Shown: positions 17,901 to 25,537, counted from the first letter of the stretch. The stretch is DNA of 64,000 nucleotides from Roseobacter ponti (GCF_012932215.1 NZ_CP048788.1:3038001-3102000), one strand, 5' to 3'. Numbers and translations: made by a program. The notes: generated by a model not told the origin, from the sequence alone.

Positions 17901-18371
17901 TTCGGTGCCGACAGGTCCGGTGATCACAACATTGGTCACGCGGTCGCGCCAGGCATTGAAGCGTACTTCGGGGTCTTCGGCGCCTTCCGGCAGGCCGGTG
18001 ACCGCGTTCACAGCACTTTCCACATCGCGCAGAGCCTGATCCATGTCGCGGTTGGGCTCAAAAGAGATGCGCACGCTCGCGCTGCCCTCGGAGGCGGTTG
18101 AGGCAGTGTAATCGACACCGTCCACCGCCAGAAGCACCGGCTGCAACAGCTCAATGATGCCGCGGTCAACGTCCTCCGCGCCGGCGGCCTCCCAGGGCAC
18201 GGTGACGGTTATTTCCTGTGGAATGACATCGGGAAAAAACTGGGTACGCATGTTCGGCACGGAGACCGCACCGGCCAGGACCATCAGGACGAGAACCAGA
18301 TTGGCCACAGTCCGGTGTCGCGTGAAGTAGGACAGAATGCCACCCGCCGCGGCTGGCATCCGCCGGCTCAT
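14955..18371 (-). CDS. RND efflux transporter, AcrB/HAE1-like inner-membrane subunit
   Basis: A 1138-residue proton-driven efflux pump. Seen: a first transmembrane helix (TVANLVLVLMVLAGAVSVP, about residues 21-39); two large periplasmic porter/docking domains; and a central helix cluster with LVVGLLFLFLNARSAFWVA and the acidic pair in GIVVDDAIVVAEHADYRARN (proton relay). A second half repeats the layout, with LAWVFGSWSRPVIVMAIIP and TGIIINDSIVLITTIDD. The length is slightly above the usual 1020-1060, with a C-terminal tail containing two extra hydrophobic stretches. It overlaps the adaptor gene upstream by 4 bp. The outer-membrane partner is not adjacent. Confidence 0.95.
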   Translation of the reverse strand: MSRRMPAAAGGILSYFTRHRTVANLVLVLMVLAGAVSVPNMRTQFFPDVIPQEITVTVPWEAAGAEDVDRGIIELLQPVLLAVDGVDYTASTASEGSASVRISFEPNRDMDQALRDVESAVNAVTGLPEGAEDPEVRFNAWRDRVTNVVITGPVGTEQLVRYADEFRVRLFEAGVTRTSVRGVADPQILVEVPSVRLIGNDISMEEIAAAISAEVATDPAGSVEGAGARVRAGSEKRTSEEIAAIVLRSGTGGSQLTIGDVASVERLGSDRRRSFFVGDDPAVMVRVDRSAEGDAIRLQARVEEVAAEMEATLPAGVTLDLRNTRSEAISARLTTLIDNGLMGLALVVGLLFLFLNARSAFWVAAGIPVAMMAAISIMYMAGLSINMVSLFGLIITLGIVVDDAIVVAEHADYRARNLGEPPFVAAENAARRMAMPVFAATLTTVIAFFGLTLVGGWYGTLVRDIPLTVIAVVIASLVECFLVLPNHMAHALAAKAKERWYDWPSRQVNRGFRIVRERAFRPLMAGVVAARYVVLAGVLAILASQVAVFIRGDIQWRFFDAPERGTIRGNFMMTETASKDDALAMMHEMQRATGALRADYTERYGTDPVDTVIAQVGGAFGRGLSGAGSRDKDLQGGISIELIDADAREFTSSAFVSDLQQLVVRHPLAETVAFRGERRGPQSDAISVKLSGAGAAGLKAASLEMQSELADYPEVSALQDSLSYDIDELLLDLTPQGQALGFTIDELGRSLRNRLAGIEAATFPDGTRSTEIRVELPEEELTADFLAGTQMRTPDGGYVPLADIVTVERRAGFRSVRRTNGVREITVTGDISEDDPERATEVTRFLRDDLMPRIASTYQVDYEIAGLAEDENRFLSDAASGMLLCLAGIYVALAWVFGSWSRPVIVMAIIPFGLVGTIYGHAAWEIPLSMFTVVGLLGMTGIIINDSIVLITTIDDYAEDRGLIPSIIDGATDRLRPVMLTTLTTVLGMTPLLYETSRQAQFLKPTVITLVYGLGFGMILVLLVVPALIAVQHDISRQIRAMRRGLGAPVRRIRMSFMLLWGLVLAWGAATLGWTIITGSMMPGLRGPVPVGADETSVAGALMVFLAGAAVISALGYAAGAVMLRAPGSARRQPGVQP

Positions 18372-19696
18372 CCGGGCGCACCGCCGGTCGCAGACGGCGT
18401 GAGTGCTGCCTGATCATCGCGCCCGGCGAGGGGCTGATGGGTGCGCACAGAAACGCCCGGACCAAGGAGCGGTGTGCGCCCTCTCACAACATTCTGTCCG
18501 ACCAGCCCCGGCGCGCGCACCAGCACATCATCGTCCTGGCGGCGCAGGACTTCGACCGGGAAAGCGGCAAGCCGGTTATCTTCTGAGACAACCAGCAGTT
18601 CTCCGGCACTGTCGAGCGCCGTGGCCGGCAGGCGGATGACATCCTCAAGTGGTTGTTCGGCTATTTCGACGGTTGCGAAATCGCCAGGACGAAATCCCGG
18701 CGCACGCCCCAGCCGCGCAAAGAGCAGACGCCCTGTCTGTCCCTCGCCCGGCCCGGCACTGACCCGCGATATGCGCCCCGTTGCCGTCAGATCGACGCCG
18801 GTGACGTCCAGCGAAACGGTAACGGGTGCCCGGAAAAGATCCCCTGATGGTCCCAGCAGCCGGGCGTACTGCGCCGTGGAGATACGAAAAGCCACCTCCA
18901 GATCGTCCGGATCCACGAGATCGGCAAGGCGCTCACCCTCACTCACCAGGCCCCCTGCGACCACAGCCGTTTCACTCAGCGTGCCGGCAAAAGGAGCGGT
19001 TACGGTCGTGTCGGCAAGCTCCCGGCGGGCGTCTTCCAGCGCGATCTGTGCCCGCGACAGCCGCGTGGCCGAAAGATCCACACGCGCCTCGGCCTGCGTC
19101 ACAGACTGGCGGCGCGAGATTACAACGGCGCGGGCCGCGGCGGCTGCAAGTTCTGCGGTTTCGGTGGCCGCGGCACTGCCGACGCCACGCTGGGCAAGAT
19201 CAGTCTGGCGGGCAAAGGCCCTTTCGCGCAGGCCTGCCTGCTCTTCGGCGGCACGTTCATCATCCTGTGCCAGGGTCAGGCTTCGGGCGGCCTCACGGGT
19301 TTCCGCCTGCGCATCGGCCAGATCAGCACTCAGGCGCGCGACCTCAGCCTCAGCGTCGGCAGGATCAATGCGCAGCAGCACGTCACCGGCCTGCACGGTG
19401 CCACCATCCTCAAAGCTGTCGGAAAGCTCAATGATCCGTCCACCGGTCGCCGCGCGCAGTTCCAGCGTACGGCGCGCGGAAATTTCGCCAAATGCCCGCA
19501 GGACGGGTGTGATCGTCTCACTCTCGGCCTGTACTAGGCTCACCGCAAAGACACGCTCGCGTGCAGGAGGTGCGTCAGGCGCATCCGCGAACCGCACTTC
19601 CAGAGCCCCCACGATCATCTGTGCAGCCCAGACCAGCAGTCCCAGCGTCACTGACGCAAGGAAAAGGCCGATCATACTTTGCCGCAGAAACCGCAT
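18368..19696 (-). CDS. RND efflux periplasmic adaptor subunit (HlyD/MexA family)
   Basis: A 442-residue membrane-fusion protein linking the RND pump to an outer-membrane channel. Seen: an N-terminal membrane anchor (MIGLFLASVTLGLLVWAAQM, about residues 8-27); the lipoyl-like half ATGGRIIELSDSFEDGGTVQ with AGDVLLRIDPADAE; a long Ala/Arg/Glu-rich coiled-coil hairpin (about residues 115-230); the returning half (DTTVTAPFAGTLSETAVVAG); and beta-barrel and membrane-proximal domains. The start is the ATG at 19694-19696, with AAAGG upstream. It precedes the pump with a 4-bp overlap and follows moaB after 93 bp. Confidence 0.94.
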   Translation of the reverse strand: MRFLRQSMIGLFLASVTLGLLVWAAQMIVGALEVRFADAPDAPPARERVFAVSLVQAESETITPVLRAFGEISARRTLELRAATGGRIIELSDSFEDGGTVQAGDVLLRIDPADAEAEVARLSADLADAQAETREAARSLTLAQDDERAAEEQAGLRERAFARQTDLAQRGVGSAAATETAELAAAAARAVVISRRQSVTQAEARVDLSATRLSRAQIALEDARRELADTTVTAPFAGTLSETAVVAGGLVSEGERLADLVDPDDLEVAFRISTAQYARLLGPSGDLFRAPVTVSLDVTGVDLTATGRISRVSAGPGEGQTGRLLFARLGRAPGFRPGDFATVEIAEQPLEDVIRLPATALDSAGELLVVSEDNRLAAFPVEVLRRQDDDVLVRAPGLVGQNVVRGRTPLLGPGVSVRTHQPLAGRDDQAALTPSATGGAPG

Positions 19697-19789
19697 AGAT
19701 ACCTTTCTCAGCACAAAAGCGCGCCGTTCCTTATAACCTGGAACGCCGCCTGAAAACACCAAGGCACAAAGGTGTTACGCGATCGCCGG

Positions 19790-20332
19790 CTATTTCCGTC
19801 GCTTATGTTCGTCGAGACGCGGCATAATTTCCACAAAATTGCAGGGCCGGTGGCGGAAATCGAGTTGTCTGGCCAGAATTTCATCCCAGGCATCCCGGCA
19901 GGCCCCCGGGCTGCCGGGCAGCGCAAAGAGATACGTCCCGTTGGCCACGCCGCCGGTCGCCCGGCTCTGCACGGCGCTGGTGCCTATCTTATTCATCGAA
20001 ACCATGGTGAAAACCGTGCCAAAGGCATCGATTTCCTTTTCATAGACGTCGCGGTGCGCCTCGACCGTTACATCCCGGCCGGTCAGCCCGGTGCCGCCGG
20101 TGGTGATCACCACGTCGATGGCACCGTCTTCGCACCAGGCGCGCAGCTGCTCTGCAATCTCTGCGCGTTCGTCCGGCAGAATGCGGCGGTCGGCAAGCTC
20201 ATGGCCTGCGGCGAGAAGCCGCGACACGAGGACCTCGCCTGATTTATCATCTTCGGCAACGCGCGTGTCCGACACCGTCAGCACCGCAATACGGACCGGG
20301 ATGAACTCCATCGTTTCATCAATACGGCTCAT
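19790..20332 (-). CDS. moaB: Molybdenum cofactor biosynthesis protein MoaB
   Basis: A 180-residue MPT-binding protein that, in the family, adenylates molybdopterin before molybdate insertion by MoeA. Seen: VRIAVLTVSDTRVAEDDKSG, the MPT/ATP loop VVITTGGTGLTGRDVT, FGTVFTMVSMNKIGTSAVQS, and NGTYLFALPGSPGACRDAW. The length is normal. It is 39 bp downstream of the uracil-DNA glycosylase, and complements the fdhD-mobAB-moeA operon about 13 kb away. Confidence 0.95.
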   Translation of the reverse strand: MSRIDETMEFIPVRIAVLTVSDTRVAEDDKSGEVLVSRLLAAGHELADRRILPDERAEIAEQLRAWCEDGAIDVVITTGGTGLTGRDVTVEAHRDVYEKEIDAFGTVFTMVSMNKIGTSAVQSRATGGVANGTYLFALPGSPGACRDAWDEILARQLDFRHRPCNFVEIMPRLDEHKRRK

Positions 20333-20371
20333 AAGAAATGTCTCCTGCTCGTCAGGTGTTTTTGCGGCATA

Positions 20372-21172
20372 TCAGGCAATTGTCAGCCGCGCGCGGATTT
20401 CCAGCAGGTCGGCCCAGGCGTCCCGCTTGGCCTCCGGTGTGCGCAGCAGATAGGCAGGGTGGCACATGGGCATCGCAGGCAGCCCGCAGGCCTCGGTCCA
20501 GGACCCGCGCAGGCGGGTAATGCCGCGCCTGCCCAGAAGCGCCTGTGCAGAGATATTCCCCATGATTACAAGCACCTGAGGACGCGAAAGTTCAATGTGC
20601 CGCAACAAAAACGGCCGCATCATTGCAATTTCCTCAGGTGAAGGGTCACGGTTCTGCGGGGGCCGCCAGGGCAGCACGTTGGTGATATAGACGGGTGTGT
20701 CATCAGGGCCCCGGCCCAGACCGATTGCGGCGAACATCCGGTCAAGCAGCTGTCCTGCGGCCCCGACAAAGGGGCGGCCCTCGCGGTCTTCATCGCGCCC
20801 CGGTGCCTCGCCGATGATCATCACAGCGGCTCCGGGCCTGCCATCGCTGAACACGAGGTTGCGCGCTCCCTTTTTCAAAGCACAGTGCTCAAAGCCCGCC
20901 AGTGCCGCGCGCAGACCGTCGAGATCGGTGGCCGCCATCGCGGCCCTTTCCGCTTCGGCAACCGGGTCCGCGGCCACCGCTGCCGGCGACCCTGCAGCAG
21001 CGCCTGCCCTGGTCCCCGGGGCTGCAGGTGCTGCCTGCTTCGGTGCCGTTCCCGGCATCGTATCAGGCAGCTCGTAGCAGTTGACCGGCATGTCGCCGAT
21101 GGCCTCGGTCGCCCCGAGTTCGACCTGCCACTCCAGCAGCGCCCGCGCATAGTGAAATTCCGCTGATTCCAT
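20372..21172 (-). CDS. Family 4-type uracil-DNA glycosylase, apparently without the Fe-S cluster
   Basis: A 266-residue DNA repair enzyme that removes uracil from DNA. Seen: the catalytic loop [19 protein letters not shown] (motif A), [17 protein letters not shown], the helix [19 protein letters not shown] and motif [12 protein letters not shown]. An N-terminal extension of about 100 residues, Ala/Pro-rich in its second half, precedes the core. Family 4 enzymes usually bind a [4Fe-4S] cluster through four cysteines. Here the N-terminal pair is reduced to one (FEHCALKKG), and the positions after the NV and in the following helix carry Trp and Met/Arg instead. The KRRIH insert of UdgX is absent. 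Confidence 0.9.
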   Translation of the reverse strand: MESAEFHYARALLEWQVELGATEAIGDMPVNCYELPDTMPGTAPKQAAPAAPGTRAGAAAGSPAAVAADPVAEAERAAMAATDLDGLRAALAGFEHCALKKGARNLVFSDGRPGAAVMIIGEAPGRDEDREGRPFVGAAGQLLDRMFAAIGLGRGPDDTPVYITNVLPWRPPQNRDPSPEEIAMMRPFLLRHIELSRPQVLVIMGNISAQALLGRRGITRLRGSWTEACGLPAMPMCHPAYLLRTPEAKRDAWADLLEIRARLTIA

Positions 21173-21238
21173 GCGGACACTCTATGCGGTGCGGCAGGGA
21201 AACTGAACTGCCCGCTTTTCAGAACACCGCAAAAAGCA

Positions 21239-21293
21239 TGTGCACAATGCGTGCACCGGATGTGCACAGGCTGTGCACCGTTTGTGTGCCTGA
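21239..21293. repeat. Five 11-bp tandem repeats upstream of the pyrB promoter
   Basis: Seen: the heptamer TGTGCAC starts at 21239, 21261 and 21272, CGTGCAC at 21250 and TGTGTGC at 21283, giving an exact 11-bp period over five units. Each of the first four contains the palindrome GTGCAC. The last unit ends 8 bp before the -35 of the promoter at 21302-21330, so the array covers roughly -98 to -44 relative to the expected transcription start. One-helical-turn phasing suggests cooperative binding of a regulator along one face of the DNA (inference). Confidence 0.8.
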
Positions 21294-21301
21294 TCTGCGG
21301 C

Positions 21302-21330
21302 TTGCCCGTATCCGGCACGCTCCTTATAAG
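21302..21330 (+). promoter_or_regulatory. Sigma-70-type promoter for pyrB
   Basis: Seen: -35 TTGCCC (21302-21307), a 17-bp spacer and -10 TATAAG (21325-21330). Transcription would start near 21337, giving a leader of about 18 nt before the pyrB ATG. TGAGGA at 21343-21348 serves as ribosome-binding site. This leaves no room for leader-peptide attenuation. Confidence 0.6.
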
Positions 21331-21354
21331 GCATCTAATCACCTGAGGATCTTC

Positions 21355-22302
21355 ATGACGTTTCCGCACCGCCATCTGCTTGGGATCGAGGCTCTGCGCC
21401 CTGATGAGATCACGGTCCTTCTTGATCTGGCCGACAGCTATGCGGCGCTGAACCGGCAGCCGGATAAACACGCCGATGCGCTGGCCGGTCTGACGCAGAT
21501 CAATATGTTTTTCGAGAACTCCACACGCACCCAGGCGAGCTTTGAGATCGCCGGCAAACGGCTGGGCGCGGATGTGATGAACATGGCGATGCAGGCCAGT
21601 TCGGTGAAAAAGGGCGAAACGCTGATTGACACGGCGCTGACGCTCAATGCGATGCATCCCGATCTGCTGGTGGTGCGGCATCCGCATTCGGGGGCGGTCG
21701 ATCTGCTGGCGCAGAAGGTCAACTGTGCGGTGCTGAACGCCGGCGACGGGCGGCACGAGCATCCCACCCAGGCGCTGCTTGATGCCCTGACGATCCGGCG
21801 CGCCAGGGGACGGCTGCACCGCTTGTCGGTCGCGATCTGCGGCGATATTGCGCACAGCCGGGTAGCGCGCTCGAACATCATGCTGCTGGGCAAGATGGAA
21901 AACCGTATCCGCCTCATCGGACCACCAACCCTGATGCCTGCGGGCATCTCGGAGTTTGGCGTGGAAGTGTTTGAGGATATGAAAGAGGGTCTGAAAGACG
22001 TTGATGTCGTCATGATGCTCAGACTGCAGAAAGAGCGCATGGACGGCGGCTTTATTCCGTCCGAGCGGGAGTATTATCACCGCTATGGTCTCGACGAAGA
22101 GAAACTGGCCTTTGCAAAGCCCGATGCCATTGTCATGCACCCGGGGCCGATGAACCGTGGTGTTGAGATCGACGGCACGCTGGCGGATGACATCAACCGC
22201 TCGGTCATCCAGGATCAGGTGGAAATGGGCGTCGCGGTCCGGATGGCGGCGATGGATCTGCTGGCGCGCAATCTGCGCCTGACACGGACGGAGGCTGTAT
22301 GA
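21355..22302 (+). CDS. pyrB: Aspartate carbamoyltransferase catalytic subunit
   Basis: A 315-residue enzyme condensing carbamoyl phosphate and aspartate, the first committed step of pyrimidine synthesis. Seen: the carbamoyl-phosphate motif [20 protein letters not shown] (about residues 51-70), [33 protein letters not shown], a [13 protein letters not shown] segment, [11 protein letters not shown] and [13 protein letters not shown]. The start is the ATG at 21355; an in-frame extension upstream would lie in the repeat array and promoter and is not believed. It heads an apparent operon with two small membrane proteins, a dihydroorotase-like gene and plsY. No pyrI regulatory subunit is adjacent. 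Confidence 0.97.
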   Translation: MTFPHRHLLGIEALRPDEITVLLDLADSYAALNRQPDKHADALAGLTQINMFFENSTRTQASFEIAGKRLGADVMNMAMQASSVKKGETLIDTALTLNAMHPDLLVVRHPHSGAVDLLAQKVNCAVLNAGDGRHEHPTQALLDALTIRRARGRLHRLSVAICGDIAHSRVARSNIMLLGKMENRIRLIGPPTLMPAGISEFGVEVFEDMKEGLKDVDVVMMLRLQKERMDGGFIPSEREYYHRYGLDEEKLAFAKPDAIVMHPGPMNRGVEIDGTLADDINRSVIQDQVEMGVAVRMAAMDLLARNLRLTRTEAV

Positions 22303-22847
22303 GCGGGAAAATCGCGATTGAACGCAACGAAGGCAGCAAAATCCGGGTGTTTTCAGTGAGCCGCGCACCCGCCGACATGCGCGCGGCCCTTGATGCGGCA
22401 CCGCGGGCCGATGTGGCGCGGGACCTTCTTGGCGACCCGCATCTTAACACCGCCTCAACCGAGATTTTCCCGGTGTCTGATCTCGCAGGCGTTGGTCTGG
22501 GCGCCTATCTCATCGAAGGCTACGCCGTTGATGCAGATATTATCGCGACCGACCGTGCAAAGCTCGACGCGCTGGACGGGTATGTGCTGCTGCTTTTTTC
22601 CGACAGCTTTGGCGGCGCTGAGAGCCGGCTGTCGCCGGGGCCTGACCTCACACTGATCGGAACCTATGAGGAATACCGGCCGGAGGAGGGTGTGCCCGCG
22701 GCACTGACCGCCGACAGCGCGATGCCCTATACCGGCGTGCCCGGCGTGGTACCTGCCCCGCCCGCGCGCAGCGGTGCCGGCAGTGCCATGGTCGTCTTTG
22801 CCATTCTGGTGCTGCTGGGCCTGCTGGTCTGGTGGCTGCTGACATGA
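22299..22847 (+). CDS. Hypothetical tail-anchored membrane protein in the pyr operon
   Basis: A 182-residue protein I do not recognise. Seen: a soluble N-terminal domain of about 130 residues with no catalytic motif, a Pro/Ala-rich linker (about 140-160) and a single C-terminal hydrophobic helix ([20 protein letters not shown]). This is a tail-anchored topology with the bulk probably cytoplasmic. Its ATG overlaps the pyrB stop by 4 bp, so it is coupled to aspartate carbamoyltransferase. The position suggests a link to pyrimidine synthesis or to the membrane gene plsY downstream, but this is inference. Confidence 0.8.
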   Translation: MSGKIAIERNEGSKIRVFSVSRAPADMRAALDAAPRADVARDLLGDPHLNTASTEIFPVSDLAGVGLGAYLIEGYAVDADIIATDRAKLDALDGYVLLLFSDSFGGAESRLSPGPDLTLIGTYEEYRPEEGVPAALTADSAMPYTGVPGVVPAPPARSGAGSAMVVFAILVLLGLLVWWLLT

Positions 22848-22863
22848 GCCCGCGGAGGATCCG

Positions 22864-22965
22864 ATGAACGAACCCAGAGACCCGAAGATGTCCGGACGCA
22901 TCGCCATGATCGCGCTGATCGTTGCTTTTGCGGTGGTCGGGCTGATGATCTGGGTGGGGTCGTGA
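22864..22965 (+). CDS. 33-residue single-helix membrane microprotein
   Basis: Seen: an ATG at 22864 with CGGAGGATCCG just upstream (GGAGG, good spacing), then a short polar start (MNEPRDPKMSGR) and a hydrophobic helix (IAMIALIVAFAVVGLMIW) before the TGA at 22963-22965. It sits between the tail-anchored protein and the dihydroorotase-like gene in the same direction. The strong Shine-Dalgarno sequence and clear helix argue for a real gene. No homologue is known to me. Confidence 0.6.
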   Translation: MNEPRDPKMSGRIAMIALIVAFAVVGLMIWVGS

Positions 22966-22993
22966 GCCGCGTCTCTGCCGGGACGGTGAGCGC

Positions 22994-24280
22994 ATGAGCC
23001 GGTTTGCGTTTCTGAACGCGCGTCTTGTCGATCCGGAAAAGGCGCAGGTCACCACGGGCGGCATGCTCGTCGAGGATGGCCGGATCACGGCTCTGATGCC
23101 CGCTGAGGCGCCCGCCCCCGGGGATGCAGAGGTGATCGACTGCGGCCTGAAATATCTCGCGCCCGGGATTGTGGACATCGGGGTGAAGGTCTGTGAACCC
23201 GGCGAACGGCACAAAGAAAGCTACCGGTCCGCCGGGCTCGCCGCAGCGGCGGGTGGTGTGACCACGATGATCACCCGGCCCGATACGACACCCGCGATCG
23301 ACAGCCCCGAGACGCTGGAATTTGTGACCCGCCGCGCCAATGAGGCCTCGCCGGTGCGGGTGCTGCCCATGGCCGCGCTGACCAAGGGGCGCGACGGGCG
23401 GGAAATGACGGAAATCGGGTTTCTGATGGACGCCGGCGCGGTGGCCTTTTCCGATTGCGACCGGGTGGTGAGCGACACACGCGTCTTTTCCCGTGCGCTG
23501 ACCTATGCGCGCAGCTTAGATGCGCTGGTCATTGCCCATCCGCAGGATCCGGGGCTCAGCCGCGGGGCGGCGGCGACATCCGGAAAATTCGCCTCGCTGC
23601 GCGGATTGCCGGCGGTCTCGGTGATGGCCGAGCGCATGGGGCTGGACCGCGATATCGCACTCGTGGAGATGACCGGCGCGCGGTATCATGCGGATCAGAT
23701 CACCTGTGCCCGAGCGCTGCCGCCGCTGGAACGGGCGCGCAGTAACGGGCTCGATATCAGCGCGGGCACCTCAATCCATCACCTCACGCTCAATGCGCTC
23801 GACGTGGCGGATTACCGGACGTTTTTCAAACTGAAGCCGCCGCTGCGGGATGAGCAGGACCGTCTTGCCATTGCGGAGGCGGTCAGTTCCGGGCTCATTG
23901 ATGTGATCTCTTCGATGCACACGCCGCAGGATGAAGAAAGCAAACGCCTGCCCTTTGAGGAGGCGGCCTCAGGGGCGGTGGCGCTTGAAACGCTGTTGCC
24001 GGCGGCCATGCGCCTTTATCATGCAGGGCTGATTGATCTGCCCGTGCTCTGGCGCGCGATGTCGCTTAATCCCGCGCGGCGGATGGGTCTGGAAAGCGGG
24101 CGTCTGGCCAGGGGTGCACCGGCGGATCTGGTGCTTTTTGACCCCGACGCGCCGTTTCTGATGGACCGCGCCACACTGCGCTCGAAATCGCGCAACACAC
24201 CCTTTGATGGTGCCCGTATGCAGGGTCGTGTCCTGGGCACATGGGTGGCCGGTGCGCGGGTCTTTGAAAGGGACAGATGA
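22994..24280 (+). CDS. Dihydroorotase-like protein lacking the metal site
   Basis: A 428-residue amidohydrolase-fold protein of the type I dihydroorotase family. The fold is recognisable throughout (YLAPGIVDIGVKVCEPGE, AAAAGGVTTMITRPDTTPAI, FKLKPPLRDEQDRLAIAEA, LPFEEAASGAVALETLLPAA). The zinc ligands are not: the usual HxH after the first strand reads GVKV, the catalytic Asp/His stretch normally ATDHAPH reads SSMHTPQ, and HCED is replaced by HPQD. It is therefore probably not a working dihydroorotase. In Pseudomonas an inactive PyrC' beside PyrB is needed to assemble aspartate carbamoyltransferase, and this may be the equivalent. An active enzyme should be encoded elsewhere. It overlaps plsY by 4 bp. 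Confidence 0.88.
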   Translation: MSRFAFLNARLVDPEKAQVTTGGMLVEDGRITALMPAEAPAPGDAEVIDCGLKYLAPGIVDIGVKVCEPGERHKESYRSAGLAAAAGGVTTMITRPDTTPAIDSPETLEFVTRRANEASPVRVLPMAALTKGRDGREMTEIGFLMDAGAVAFSDCDRVVSDTRVFSRALTYARSLDALVIAHPQDPGLSRGAAATSGKFASLRGLPAVSVMAERMGLDRDIALVEMTGARYHADQITCARALPPLERARSNGLDISAGTSIHHLTLNALDVADYRTFFKLKPPLRDEQDRLAIAEAVSSGLIDVISSMHTPQDEESKRLPFEEAASGAVALETLLPAAMRLYHAGLIDLPVLWRAMSLNPARRMGLESGRLARGAPADLVLFDPDAPFLMDRATLRSKSRNTPFDGARMQGRVLGTWVAGARVFERDR

Positions 24281-24885
24281 GCTATGAGGGATACGTGATG
24301 ACCATGCTGCTCTGGTGGGCCGGTGTCGGCTATCTGATCGGGTCGGTGCCCTTTGGCATCCTGGTGGCCCGGGTCATGGGGCTTGGCAATCTGCGCGAGA
24401 TCGGCTCGGGCAATATCGGTGCGACGAATGTGCTGCGCACCGGGAACAAGCCGGCGGCGGCACTCACCCTGCTGCTTGATGGCGGCAAAGGCGTCGTTGC
24501 GGTACTGCTGGCACGGGCCTACGGCAGCGGTGATCTCTATCTCATTGCGGGGCTCGCGGCGATGATCGGGCACTGCTATCCGGTCTGGCTGCGCTTTGCG
24601 GGGGGAAAAGGCGTGGCGACCTTTCTCGGGATCGTGCTGGCGATGCATTTTCCGGTGGGGGCGGGCTGCTGCATTGCCTGGCTTGCCGGTGCCTTTGCCA
24701 CGCGCATCTCGTCGATGGGCGCGCTTGTGGCCGCGGCGGCCGGGATCCCGCTGGCCTGGGTGCTGGACGGCGGGAAAACGGCCTTTTACGTGGCTCTGAT
24801 GGCTGCCATCGTCTTCTGGCGGCACCGGGCGAACATTGCAAGGATCCGCGCAGGAACCGAGCCGAAGATCGGACAGAAATCCTGA
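24277..24885 (+). CDS. plsY: Glycerol-3-phosphate acyltransferase PlsY
   Basis: A 202-residue polytopic membrane enzyme that transfers an acyl group from acyl-phosphate to glycerol-3-phosphate, the first step of phospholipid synthesis. Seen: YLIGSVPFGILVARVMGL, the IGSGNIGATNVLRTGNK motif, LLLDGGKGVVAVLLAR and MIGHCYPVWLRFAGGKGVAT, which are the three conserved loops of the family, and several transmembrane helices. The ATG overlaps the dihydroorotase-like stop. A second ATG lies at 24298 (MTMLLWWAG). Confidence 0.96.
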   Translation: MSYEGYVMTMLLWWAGVGYLIGSVPFGILVARVMGLGNLREIGSGNIGATNVLRTGNKPAAALTLLLDGGKGVVAVLLARAYGSGDLYLIAGLAAMIGHCYPVWLRFAGGKGVATFLGIVLAMHFPVGAGCCIAWLAGAFATRISSMGALVAAAAGIPLAWVLDGGKTAFYVALMAAIVFWRHRANIARIRAGTEPKIGQKS

Positions 24886-25166
24886 TACCCGAGGCCCTTT
24901 CGGATTTTGAACAGGCCCTCGATGCTTTGCCCGCGGGCAGCCTCAGCGGCCGGTACCACGGTCGGCGTTACCGCGCGGTAAAGTCAGTTTTCAACAACGG
25001 ACGGTCCGTGAAACTGTTCGCGGAAGAAGCGGGCGGCAATGATTATATCAGCCTCAATTTCTACCGGTTGAAAAGCGGCGCGCGGCTTTATCCCTGCGAG
25101 ATGAGCCGGGGCAAAGTCCTGAGCTTCGTCCTTGGTTTCGTGCCGGATCAGTCCGGGGCGGCATAG
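24882..25166 (+). CDS. Small conserved hypothetical protein after plsY
   Basis: A protein of about 94 residues with a non-ATG start. Seen: an in-frame CTG at 24882 overlapping the plsY stop, giving an N terminus (L/M)IPEALSDFEQALDALP, then GRYHGRRYRAVKSVFNNGRS, DYISLNFYRL and LYPCEMSRGKVLSFVLGF. A TTG at 24927 is an alternative start that would lose the first helix. No ATG precedes the conserved-looking part. Function unknown. The 3' end overlaps the convergent ectoine synthase gene by 19 bp. Confidence 0.6.
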   Translation: MIPEALSDFEQALDALPAGSLSGRYHGRRYRAVKSVFNNGRSVKLFAEEAGGNDYISLNFYRLKSGARLYPCEMSRGKVLSFVLGFVPDQSGAA

Positions 25167-25537
25167 CTGCCGTCGGGGCCGTGAACCTCGTCCCCCTGAA
25201 GCGCCGGCGAGAACACACAGATGAGATGCAGCGGCACATCGCCCGTGACCTGCACCTCGTGGCGCTCATGCGCGTCGGGGGCATAGAGCACGCCCGGGCG
25301 GATCTCATGCACGCGCCCGCTGTCGGTCTCGGTTACCGTGCCCTGCCCGCTCAGACAGTAACAGGCCTCGATGTGGTTTTTATACTGCAGGTTCAGCACG
25401 GCACCGGGCAGCACATGCGTCTCGGTCATCGAAAACCCCATGCCGTCCGAGCGCACCAGCAGGCGCAGGCTGGTCCAGCCCGGACCGGCGGCATCGCGGG
25501 CAGTGTTTTTCAGCTCTGCAGCGTCAGTGATGATCAT
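25148..25537 (-). CDS. ectC: Ectoine synthase (EctC), orphan gene
   Basis: A 129-residue cupin that closes N-gamma-acetyl-diaminobutyrate to the compatible solute ectoine. Seen: MIITDAAELKNTARDAAGPG, then SDGMGFSMTETHVLPGA, YKNHIEACYCLSGQGTV (including the iron-ligand Glu), the PGVLYAPDAHERHEV stretch (Tyr and His ligands), and HLICVFSPALQGDEVHGPDG at the C terminus. All are hallmark EctC segments and the length is typical. No ectA, ectB, ask or ectD lies nearby, so this is a solitary copy. It may act on an imported or alternative substrate. The start is the ATG at 25535-25537. Confidence 0.9.
   Translation of the reverse strand: MIITDAAELKNTARDAAGPGWTSLRLLVRSDGMGFSMTETHVLPGAVLNLQYKNHIEACYCLSGQGTVTETDSGRVHEIRPGVLYAPDAHERHEVQVTGDVPLHLICVFSPALQGDEVHGPDGSYAAPD

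Noticed and set aside
21184-21354. In-frame N-terminal extension of pyrB reading through the repeat array
   Set aside because: The frame is open, but the repeats, a -35/-10 promoter and a good ribosome-binding site just before 21355 show that the extension is upstream DNA.
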